From: Paraburkholderia flagellata
GTDB lineage: Bacteria > Pseudomonadota > Gammaproteobacteria > Burkholderiales > Burkholderiaceae
Reading direction: 5' to 3'
DNA: 64,000 bases
Assembly (NCBI RefSeq): GCF_021390645.1
Contig: NZ_JAJEJT010000002.1
Span: 930,001-994,000, forward strand
Shown: in pieces, positions 8,806-16,461 of the stretch
Numbering within the stretch: the first letter of the stretch is position 1
How the letters are laid out: each line of letters opens with the position of its first letter
The notes under the pieces: model-generated
The model's database searches: none
What the model was told of the DNA's origin: nothing
What the model saw: the letters and a program-made list of their open reading frames with translations, nothing else
Made by a program: the position numbers and the translations under genes

Positions 8806-10272
8806 ATGAGAACGCTGACGCGTGCTGCGATATTTGCCGCCGCTACCAGTTGCCTGGGCGGCTGCATTAGCGTGGGTCCCGATTACAGTCGCCCCGAGGT
8901 GGCAGTGCCCGCAACGTGGCGGGTCGATTTGCCCGAGGCTGAAGAAGTCGTGGACACGGCGTGGTGGGAGCAGTTCGACGATCCGGTGTTGAACGACCTG
9001 ATTCAAACTGCGCTAGAGGGCAATCTGGACGTGCGCATCGCAGCGGCGCGTATCGACCAGTTCATCGGCTTGTTGCGCGCTGCGCGCTCGCAGGGTCTCC
9101 CGCAGATCGGCTATGGCGCCAACGTGAGCCGCAACCGGACCAGCGAGGTCGGGATGCCACCGCTGTCCCCGGTGCTCGATCCCGTATTCAATCTCTATCA
9201 GGGCATGCTGTCCGCTTCCTGGCAAATCGACCTGTTCGGCCGGGTAAGACGCCTGACCGAAGCCGCGCAGGCGCAGGTCTATGCCAGCGAACAGGCCCAG
9301 CGGGGCGTCGTGCTTTCGCTGGTGACCGGCGTGGCGACCAGCTACATCACGCTGCGCGGGCTCGACCGGCAACTCGAAATCGCGCGGGCCACGGCGAGCA
9401 ACTTCGGCGAAACATTACGGATATTCGAGTTGCGCTACCGCGACGGGCTCGTGTCCCAGACGGAGCTTTCCCAAGTGCGCTCGCAGTACAAGCTGGCGCA
9501 ATCCACGATACCGGCCGTCGAACAGCAGATTGCCATCGTGGAAAACGGCATTTCCATTCTGCTTGGACGCAATCCTGGGCCGATTCCGCGTGGCAAGTCG
9601 GTGAGCGAACTCGTGCTTCCCGTCATCCCGGCGGATCTGCCTTCGACACTGCTCGAGCGGCGGCCCGATATTCTGCAGGCCGAACAGAATCTGGTCTCCG
9701 CCAATGCGAACGTCGGCGCCACGCGCGCGCTTTACTATCCCACGATCTCGTTGACTGGGGCGCTGGGTTCGGTCAGCACGGCCTTCGGCGACTTCCTTTC
9801 CGGGCCTGCCGCGCTCTGGTCGATCGCAGCAGGAGTGACCGGGCCGATCTTCACCTCAGGCGCCATTGAAGGCCAGGTGCAGTCGGCCGAGGCGCAAAAG
9901 CGCCAGGCCGAACTGGTCTACAGGCAGACGGTGCTGGGCGCGTTCAACGACACCAACAACGCGCTCGTCAGCTCACAGAAGACCATCGAGCAGACCGGGT
10001 TTCAGCAACAGCGTGTCGATGCGCTGCGTGAATATGCACGATTATCGAGTCTCAAGTTCGAAGACGGCCTGGTTGGCTATCTCGAAGTGCTGATATCCGA
10101 AAACGACCTGTTCTCCGCCGAGCTTGCCCTCGCCAGCCTGCAGGCCTCGCGCTATAACCAGGTGATCAGCGTGTATCAGGCCATGGGCGGCGGCTGGGTC
10201 GATATCGCCGATTCGCGTACGCCTGTGTCCCTGAGCGCCGACCGAAAGGGCAATGCCCCGCAGGGCAGGTGA
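8806..10272 (+). CDS. NodT/OprM-family outer-membrane efflux lipoprotein
   Basis: This 488-residue protein is a TolC-like outer-membrane factor. The signal peptide ends in lipobox LGGC, with C20 as the lipidation site. The mature protein starts ISVGPDYSRPEV, the standard opening of the NodT group, followed by two outer_membrane_efflux repeats (W-FDDPVLNDLI near residue 50; LLERRPDILQAEQNLVSANANVG near 280). It lies 70 bases after the last Mrp gene and 21 bases before the patatin gene. It is the natural exit duct for the RND permease at 46. The ATG at 8806 immediately precedes the signal peptide; longer in-frame extension is not supported. Confidence 0.93.
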   Translation: MRTLTRAAIFAAATSCLGGCISVGPDYSRPEVAVPATWRVDLPEAEEVVDTAWWEQFDDPVLNDLIQTALEGNLDVRIAAARIDQFIGLLRAARSQGLPQIGYGANVSRNRTSEVGMPPLSPVLDPVFNLYQGMLSASWQIDLFGRVRRLTEAAQAQVYASEQAQRGVVLSLVTGVATSYITLRGLDRQLEIARATASNFGETLRIFELRYRDGLVSQTELSQVRSQYKLAQSTIPAVEQQIAIVENGISILLGRNPGPIPRGKSVSELVLPVIPADLPSTLLERRPDILQAEQNLVSANANVGATRALYYPTISLTGALGSVSTAFGDFLSGPAALWSIAAGVTGPIFTSGAIEGQVQSAEAQKRQAELVYRQTVLGAFNDTNNALVSSQKTIEQTGFQQQRVDALREYARLSSLKFEDGLVGYLEVLISENDLFSAELALASLQASRYNQVISVYQAMGGGWVDIADSRTPVSLSADRKGNAPQGR

Positions 10273-10293
10273 ATTCACACAGGCTGTAAAGAC

Positions 10294-11793
10294 ATGGTTG
10301 TGCGTTCATGGAACTACGCCGCATTACTTGCCGCGACTTCGTTGCTGTTGATTGGCGGCTGCGCGACACGGCCTGTGAACCCAGCGATCATTCGATACGA
10401 CCCGCAGCAAATGAGCCCGTTCGACCGGCTGGAGGGAAACCGGCGCGGCAGGCAGGACATGGTCATTCTGGCCTTCTCCGGTGGCGGAATGCGTGCGGCC
10501 GCGTTTTCATACGGAACGCTGGAGACGCTGCAGCGTATCGAAGTGACGGGCGCGTCGGGCGAGAAGATCCGCTTGCTCGATGAGGTGGATCTGATCACCG
10601 GAGTCTCCGGCGGCAGCTTCACCGCGCTGGCGTACGGGTTTTACGGCAGGCATCTGTTCGACTTCTATGAGGACCGCTTTCTCAAGCGCAATGTGCAGGG
10701 CGAACTCATCGCCCGTATTCTGAATCCGGTGAACTGGCCCGCGCTGGCTTCCGCGCGCTGGAGCCGCTCCGAGCTTGCAGCGAAGCTGTATGACGAAGTC
10801 CTGTTCAACAATGCGACATTCGCCGAACTCGAGCGCAAGGGCGGCCCGATGATCGCGGTCAGCGCAACGGAACTGACGACGGGATCGCGCATCGTGTTTC
10901 TCCAGCAGAACTTCGACGTCATGTGTGCGGATCTCGGCCCAATCAAGCTTTCGCGTGCGGCGGCGGCATCTTCGGCGGTGCCGGTCGTGCTGGCTCCGAT
11001 CACGATCAACAACTACGGCGGCACGTGTGGCTACGAAGAACCCGATTGGAGTCACGCGCTTGCCAGTGCCGACACGGTGCAACGATCCGCGAGCCGTATC
11101 CTCAATCGATTGCAGGATTTACGCGAAATCGTCGACTCGACCCAGAACCCGTATTTCCACCTCGTCGATGGCGGCATCTCCGACAATCTGGGGCTAAGGG
11201 GCGTGCTGGATTTCATCGGAACATTCGAGGCGCTCCACGAAGCCGGGCAACCCGCGCCGCTCGACAACGTACGCAGACTCATTATTTTCGTGGTGAACGC
11301 TGCGTCGTCTCCGTCGACCAGCTGGAATCTTTCGGAACGTCCTCCAGGCGCCATCAGGACGCTTGTCCAGGCGGTTGGCGTGCCGATCGACCGGTTTTCC
11401 AGCGAATCAGTCGAGCTATTGCAGGACATCAAGGCTCGATGGGCGCTGTTGGGCCAGATCCGCAACTCCGAGGCGTTCAGGGGCAACAAGGACCCTACGC
11501 TGGCCCGGGCCGTGGAAGCGCCCGATACCGATATCTATGTCGTGAACGTGTCATTCGACGCACTGGCCGACCAAGCCGAGCGGGACGGCTTGAATCAATT
11601 GCCGACTTCACTTGCGCTGCCGGATGAGGCAATCGATCGCTTGCGCAACGCGGCGAGCACGATCATCCTGGCCTCCCCGGAATTCCAGGCCGCTCTCAAG
11701 GCTGCGGGTGCGCGAATTGTCGACCAACCTGAAACCGGCAAGGTCGAACGGGACGCCGTACCGGCAGAAAACAACAAGGCGGAAGCGCCATAG
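10294..11793 (+). CDS. Patatin-like phospholipase lipoprotein
   Basis: The 499-residue protein begins with a lipoprotein signal ending IGGC (C23). Patatin landmarks are all present: the oxyanion loop GGGMR at 63-67, the nucleophile elbow GVSGG with S105, and the DGG motif with catalytic D292 in HLVDGGISDN. Patatins are Ser-Asp dyad lipid acyl hydrolases (family knowledge). The signal peptide places it in the periplasm or on the outer membrane, next to an outer-membrane efflux factor only 21 bases upstream. Between residues 300 and 470 the sequence departs from short patatins. Substrate is unknown; a phospholipid or lysophospholipid is likely. Confidence 0.9.
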   Translation: MVVRSWNYAALLAATSLLLIGGCATRPVNPAIIRYDPQQMSPFDRLEGNRRGRQDMVILAFSGGGMRAAAFSYGTLETLQRIEVTGASGEKIRLLDEVDLITGVSGGSFTALAYGFYGRHLFDFYEDRFLKRNVQGELIARILNPVNWPALASARWSRSELAAKLYDEVLFNNATFAELERKGGPMIAVSATELTTGSRIVFLQQNFDVMCADLGPIKLSRAAAASSAVPVVLAPITINNYGGTCGYEEPDWSHALASADTVQRSASRILNRLQDLREIVDSTQNPYFHLVDGGISDNLGLRGVLDFIGTFEALHEAGQPAPLDNVRRLIIFVVNAASSPSTSWNLSERPPGAIRTLVQAVGVPIDRFSSESVELLQDIKARWALLGQIRNSEAFRGNKDPTLARAVEAPDTDIYVVNVSFDALADQAERDGLNQLPTSLALPDEAIDRLRNAASTIILASPEFQAALKAAGARIVDQPETGKVERDAVPAENNKAEAP

Positions 11794-12006
11794 CGCCGCC
11801 CAGTGCCCCTGGAACGCGATTAACCGAATGAAGCTCGAACCTCCCTTATCGGGGGGCAACTGAATATCACGATTTCACAGGCGGCCTATACTCCGATGGC
11901 CTGATGGTGAATCGTCCGTCTATTGGCAGTGTGGTGCGCTAACCTGGTAGAGGGGAAGAAGTTCAAGGCCACTCTGTGTTTTGAAGTTGCTTCCAAGAGA
12001 AAGCCA

Positions 12007-13578
12007 ATGCTACGCACGTCGCTGAAGGTAATAAAAATATGCGTGTCGATTCTGGTCGTGCTCGCGTTACTCGCACTGGGTTTGCGAGCCTGGTCTTCGC
12101 TGCGCGGCCCGGAACTATCGGTCTGGCACACCTACGTACCGCGCGAGATGAGCGTCGAGGAAATGGACGCCGGTGACTGGAATGCGTACATGCGGGAGGA
12201 GTCGCGGCTGTTCGAGGATGTGCGCGTCAACGTCGTCGAAAAGGTCAAACCCTCTGAGCGAGTCCCGTCGAATCGATACTACGAAGGCGCACCGATCTAT
12301 CCAGAGCACTTCGCTGAGGACTGGAACCGCTCATACATACTGGAACCAGCCGGACCGCCGGTTGGTGCGGTGGTGCTGCTGCATGGCATGACGGACTCGC
12401 CCTATAGTTTGCGTCACATCGCGCGCAACTATCGTGACCGGGGCTTTGTCGCGATTGCCATCCGTTTGCCTGGACACGGTACCGTGCCTGCGGGACTGAC
12501 CAGCGTCACGTGGCAAGAGTGGGCCGCGGCAACGCGGCTCGCGGTTCGCGAAGCGCGCCGGCGCGTGGGCCCGGACAAGCCGCTCGAACTGATAGGCTTC
12601 TCGAACGGCGGCGCGCTTGCCCTGCAGTATGCGATGGACGCCATCGAGAACCCCGCGCTCACGCCTCCCACCCGGCTCGTGCTCATTTCGCCGATGATCG
12701 GCGTCACCCGTTACGCGCGGTTTGCGGGCCTCGTGGGACTACCCGCGGTGTTGCCTGCGTTCGCGCGGGCCGCCTGGCTCGGCATCGTGCCGGAATTCAA
12801 CCCCTTTAAATACAACTCGTTCCCCGTAAACGCCGCGCGTCAGTCCTGGCTGCTTACCAGCGCCATCCAGGAGCAGATGGCGCGGCTTGAGCGCGAGAAT
12901 CGGTTGAATACGCTCCCGCCCGTACTGACGTTTCAGTCGGTTACCGATTTCACGGTCAGCACGCCTGCTGTCATGTCGTCGCTGTATGACAAGCTTCCCG
13001 AAAACGGCAGTGAAATCGTGTTGTTCGACGTGAACCGCAGCGTGAGTTTCAGAACCTTCCTGCGCGTCGCGTCCTATTCGGCGCTCACGCGGCTGCTGCG
13101 TATCGGGCCGCAGAACTATCGCACCACGGTCATTGCAAACGCGTCACAGGATTCGGCTCATACGGTCGAACGCAGTGTCGATGCCGGCAGTGTGGTCACT
13201 CACGTTCGGCCTTTGGACATTGACTATCCTCCGGATATTTTTTCGTTATCGCATGTTGCGATTCCGTTCCCCGTGACTGATTCGCTCTACGGTATCAAGC
13301 CGGGCGACGACGAGAACTTCAACGTCAACCTTGGTACGCTCGCCCCGCGCGGAGAACGCGGCACGTTGATTCTGACGCTCGACTCGATGTTCCGGATTGC
13401 GTCGAATCCGTTCTTCCCGTATCTCCTGCAACGCATTGACGAGGGCATCGGCAAGATGCCTTCTCCGGTTGTCAATTCACCGACGCGCACTCATGAGACC
13501 GCCGCCGGAAAGCCGGAGGATCCCGCAGAAGAGTTGAGGGAACTCGAGCAGACCGGCGATGATTACAGCGAACCGTAA
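12007..13578 (+). CDS. Membrane-anchored alpha/beta hydrolase (serine hydrolase)
   Basis: With the ATG at 12007 the protein has 523 residues, an N-terminal anchor helix (residues 8-27) and a periplasmic hydrolase domain. The strand-loop VVLLHGMTDSP (about 122-132) is the oxyanion HG motif and LIGFSNGGALAL holds the nucleophile S199 in GFSNG. The last 40 residues are acidic and hydrophilic. An in-frame TTG at 11923 would add 28 residues; the ATG is preferred because AGAGA lies just upstream and the anchor then sits at the N terminus. The gene follows the patatin by about 210 bases on the same strand and precedes a ceramidase-like gene, suggesting membrane-lipid turnover (inference). Confidence 0.82.
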   Translation: MLRTSLKVIKICVSILVVLALLALGLRAWSSLRGPELSVWHTYVPREMSVEEMDAGDWNAYMREESRLFEDVRVNVVEKVKPSERVPSNRYYEGAPIYPEHFAEDWNRSYILEPAGPPVGAVVLLHGMTDSPYSLRHIARNYRDRGFVAIAIRLPGHGTVPAGLTSVTWQEWAAATRLAVREARRRVGPDKPLELIGFSNGGALALQYAMDAIENPALTPPTRLVLISPMIGVTRYARFAGLVGLPAVLPAFARAAWLGIVPEFNPFKYNSFPVNAARQSWLLTSAIQEQMARLERENRLNTLPPVLTFQSVTDFTVSTPAVMSSLYDKLPENGSEIVLFDVNRSVSFRTFLRVASYSALTRLLRIGPQNYRTTVIANASQDSAHTVERSVDAGSVVTHVRPLDIDYPPDIFSLSHVAIPFPVTDSLYGIKPGDDENFNVNLGTLAPRGERGTLILTLDSMFRIASNPFFPYLLQRIDEGIGKMPSPVVNSPTRTHETAAGKPEDPAEELRELEQTGDDYSEP

Positions 13579-13793
13579 GCCGACGGCTGCAACAGCAAGT
13601 CGACTGGAAGAATCGACAGCATCCAGACACCGGGCCGGCCAATCTTGTTGCCGAGCCCGGTTTGTCCGATGATACGGGGAGGGTGCGCAAGCTCGCGTGG
13701 GGGCCCGCCGCGGCCACCGGCCGACCAGTGACGCCAGCGCAGCACCAGCGCCTGTTGAGTGTTGCGTCACTCCCGGAGACGAGCACCGTGAAC

Positions 13794-14576
13794 ATGACCC
13801 GATTGCTGCTTGGCAGCATCATGCTTTTCGTGGTGGGCACGGTGTTGCAACTCGTATGGCCGCTCGCGCAGGCGGCGTCCTATCACCACTTCGCGGACCA
13901 GCGGGCTCTGGGCTTCATACCGCATGCAGCGGACGTGCTGTCGAATGTCGTCATTCTGGCGGCCGGGCTCGCCTGCCTCGGCTGGGCGAAGCGAAATGCG
14001 GCGCGGCAGCCACCAAAATTCCCCGGCATGGTAGTCGCCGGATTCGGTCTCGTGCTAACCGCAATCGGGTCGGCTTACTATCACTGGGCGCCTTCCGACG
14101 CCACGCTCGTCTGGGATCGCCTGCCAATGACGATCGTCTTCGCCGGCATCCTGGCGATGCTCTGGACCTCGAACACCGGGCAGCGCGTGGGCTGGGCACC
14201 GTTGCTCATCATGGTTGCCGTTTCGCTAGGCACGATCGCGTACTGGCTCGCACTCGACAGCCTGTGGCCGTACGCGATCCTGCAGTTCGGCGGGCTCATG
14301 TTCATCGTCGGGTTGACGCTCACGCGCAAGGTGGACAGCGTATTCGGCTGGACGATGGTGATCGTTTTCTACGGGTTGGCAAAGATCTTTGAGAGCCTTG
14401 ACTGGCAGGTGTGGGAACTCACTCATCATGTGATCGCGGGGCATGCACTGAAGCACGCATCGAGCGGCCTGGCCGGTGCCGCCCTGATTCTGGTGGCGAA
14501 CGCAGCGCCGCGCTTCGCAGTCGGCACGGTCCCACCGCAGCCGACAGCGATCGACCAGTCCCGCACACCACGCTAA
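13794..14576 (+). CDS. Ceramidase-like integral membrane hydrolase (CREST superfamily)
   Basis: Predicted seven-helix protein of 260 residues. GSAYYHWAPSDATLVWDRLPM, spanning two helices, carries the serine, histidine and aspartate of the CREST signature. HHVIAGHALKH near the C terminus supplies the paired histidines that complete a zinc site in alkaline ceramidases (family knowledge). The ATG at 13794 starts directly at TM1; a GTG two codons earlier is possible. It is the third lipid-hydrolase-type gene in a row after the patatin and the alpha/beta hydrolase. Whether it cleaves ceramide, another amide lipid or something else is open. Confidence 0.75.
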   Translation: MTRLLLGSIMLFVVGTVLQLVWPLAQAASYHHFADQRALGFIPHAADVLSNVVILAAGLACLGWAKRNAARQPPKFPGMVVAGFGLVLTAIGSAYYHWAPSDATLVWDRLPMTIVFAGILAMLWTSNTGQRVGWAPLLIMVAVSLGTIAYWLALDSLWPYAILQFGGLMFIVGLTLTRKVDSVFGWTMVIVFYGLAKIFESLDWQVWELTHHVIAGHALKHASSGLAGAALILVANAAPRFAVGTVPPQPTAIDQSRTPR

Positions 14577-14637
14577 CGTGTTCGGACTACAAAGTTTCCG
14601 ATGACCGCCGGGATGCAGCCGGACTCGAAGTGAAATA

Positions 14638-14739
14638 CTAGTGCGGCGAAGCCACCCGCACGAGCGCGAACACGAAGGCGAGCACAACGACAATCACGCC
14701 CGTGGCAACGACCAGACGATCGGCTAGCAAACGGCGCAT
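14638..14739 (-). CDS. 33-residue single-helix membrane microprotein at the end of the oxidase operon
   Basis: On the minus strand an ATG at 14739 opens a 33-codon frame (MRRLLADRLVVATGVIVVVL..., ending ...VRVASPH). The Arg-rich N terminus and about 20 hydrophobic residues make a clear single transmembrane helix with the positive end inside. An AGGAG ribosome site lies 8 bases before the ATG and overlaps the TAG stop of the flavohemoprotein gene, so translation would be coupled. It resembles the tiny accessory subunits of cytochrome oxidases (inference). It is too short for standard gene callers. Confidence 0.6.
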   Translation of the reverse strand: MRRLLADRLVVATGVIVVVLAFVFALVRVASPH

Positions 14740-14749
14740 GGTAGTTCTC

Positions 14750-16075
14750 CTACACGAAGCTGTAGCGCTCGGAATGATACCGGGCGATCGGCACCTTCAT
14801 CTCGCCCAGCGCGGTTTCGATGGCGTCCATCATGACATCCGGCCCGCAAATGAAGTACTCGTGGCTGGTGTACTCGGGCGGCAGGTGACGCCTGAACTTG
14901 TCCGCGTCGATGCGGCCGGTTTCGCCGGTCCAGCCCGGGTGGGCATCCGAGAGAACATAGACGATCTTCAGGTCGAGCCGCGTCTTCAGCGCATCCAGTT
15001 CTTCGCGGAACGTCAGCGATTCCCAGTCCTTGCCGCCATAGAGCAGCACCAGCGGACGCTTGTCGCCGCGATCGGCGAGCGTGCGGATCATGCTCATCAT
15101 CGGCGTGATGCCGATGCCGCCTGCGATCAGCACGTGCATATCCGTTGGGTTGCCGATCGTGAATGCGCCATACGGGCCGTCGAGGTACACGCGCTGCCCG
15201 GCCGTGACCGTCTTCACAGCGCTCGTGAAGTCGCCGAGATTGCGGATCGTCATTTCGACACGCCCGTCCGGCGCCTCGGCGCTCGACGAAAACGAGAACG
15301 GGTGCCCGGTGATGCGGAAGGGGCTGGCCCATAGCGTTAGCCAGCCGAACTGGCCCGGCTTGAAGCGAAACCCCGCGTGACCTTCGGGCTGCATGACGAG
15401 CGTCGTGGTGTCGCCGCGCTCCCGGCGCACCTCGACGACGCGATACGGCCTGCGCAGCATGTAGAGCGGCTTGACGATGCGCACATAGAGCAGCAACGCG
15501 ATCCAGAAAACCGTCATGCCGATCCACAGGATCCGCTTGAGCGGATCGGTGAGGTAGAAGCCCCAGCCGACCATATGCAGCATGCCCGCTCCAATCGCGA
15601 TCAGCGCGAGCACGATATGCGACAGATGCCACGTTTCGTACCGGATTTTCAGCTGCTTGCGCCACAAGGCGGTTACCACGAGCACGATGAGCGCGCCGAT
15701 CGACAGCACTGCGAAACGGGCGCCCCATGGGATATCCCAGACAGAGTCCGGCATCGCGAGCGATTCCGAGCGGATGGCGATCAGGATCAGCGGATGCGCC
15801 ACGACGAGACCTACGGCCAGCAGCGAGACGCGTCGATGAAAGTGATAGATGACGTCCTCGCCCCACGGTTCAGTCACGTGCCGAAAGCGTGCCGTGAGGC
15901 CGAATTGCAGCCCCATCATCGCAAGACCGGAATAGCCGAGCGCAACCGAGAACTCAGTGGCGAAATTGCGCGCGGGTGGCAGATTGCCCGCGAGCAATGC
16001 GAAAAGCGGGGCGAGAATGAAGAGCAGATAGATGGCCGACCAGATGGCTTTGCGCACGAGATCGCGAGAATTCAT
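14750..16075 (-). CDS. Ferric-reductase-like transmembrane flavohemoprotein (ferredoxin-reductase family)
   Basis: A 441-residue protein with an N-terminal ferric_reduct-type heme membrane domain (about six helices, histidines in YHFHRR and VVAHPL) and a C-terminal FAD/NAD(P)H reductase module. FAD binding is seen in ITGHPFSFSSS, the pyrophosphate loop in DGPYGAF, nucleotide binding in IAGGIGITPMMSMI, and the C-terminal FICGPDVMMDAI. Electrons would pass from NAD(P)H through FAD to membrane heme. It lies 50 bases downstream of the small oxidase-operon membrane gene and is followed by the microprotein. Its acceptor, whether ferric iron, oxygen or a quinone, cannot be told from sequence. Confidence 0.88.
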   Translation of the reverse strand: MNSRDLVRKAIWSAIYLLFILAPLFALLAGNLPPARNFATEFSVALGYSGLAMMGLQFGLTARFRHVTEPWGEDVIYHFHRRVSLLAVGLVVAHPLILIAIRSESLAMPDSVWDIPWGARFAVLSIGALIVLVVTALWRKQLKIRYETWHLSHIVLALIAIGAGMLHMVGWGFYLTDPLKRILWIGMTVFWIALLLYVRIVKPLYMLRRPYRVVEVRRERGDTTTLVMQPEGHAGFRFKPGQFGWLTLWASPFRITGHPFSFSSSAEAPDGRVEMTIRNLGDFTSAVKTVTAGQRVYLDGPYGAFTIGNPTDMHVLIAGGIGITPMMSMIRTLADRGDKRPLVLLYGGKDWESLTFREELDALKTRLDLKIVYVLSDAHPGWTGETGRIDADKFRRHLPPEYTSHEYFICGPDVMMDAIETALGEMKVPIARYHSERYSFV

Positions 16076-16125
16076 GAAACCCCCTCTACCTCGGGCCCAG
16101 CCCTCGCAGCCTCGCTACGAGCTGC

Positions 16126-16461
16126 TCAGATACAGGTGGTCAGGAACAGCGCGGGCCCAAACGTGATGACGGTGGCGGCGAGAGCCGCGATCAAGGTCCA
16201 GATGACAACGGTGTGCAGGAATGTGCTGATCTGCTCGGGACCGGGGTCGCGCCGCGCGGCACGATAGCGCCACAGCCAGCCGATCGCGACGAGATGCGCG
16301 AGTAGCACGATCGCGAGGCTCAGACGCAGCGCGCCGGACGACCAGTCGAACGCGCAACCGATCGCGTGCAGCGCGTACAGGACCGCGAGCGCGAGACACC
16401 AGATCGTGAAGCCGACGGCGAGCCACCACAGACGCCGCGGTGGAAGTGGGGGCGCGTTCAT
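16126..16461 (-). CDS. Small three-helix membrane protein of the oxidase operon
   Basis: With ATG at 16461 the protein has 111 residues and overlaps the end of the subunit I gene by 4 bases (ATGA). Three hydrophobic segments are visible, around residues 12-38, 46-66 and 76-110. A proline-rich N terminus (MNAPPLPPRR) and a cysteine close to the C terminus are notable. I do not recognise a named family. Coupling to the oxidase suggests a subunit IV-like or assembly role (inference). Confidence 0.7.
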   Translation of the reverse strand: MNAPPLPPRRLWWLAVGFTIWCLALAVLYALHAIGCAFDWSSGALRLSLAIVLLAHLVAIGWLWRYRAARRDPGPEQISTFLHTVVIWTLIAALAATVITFGPALFLTTCI

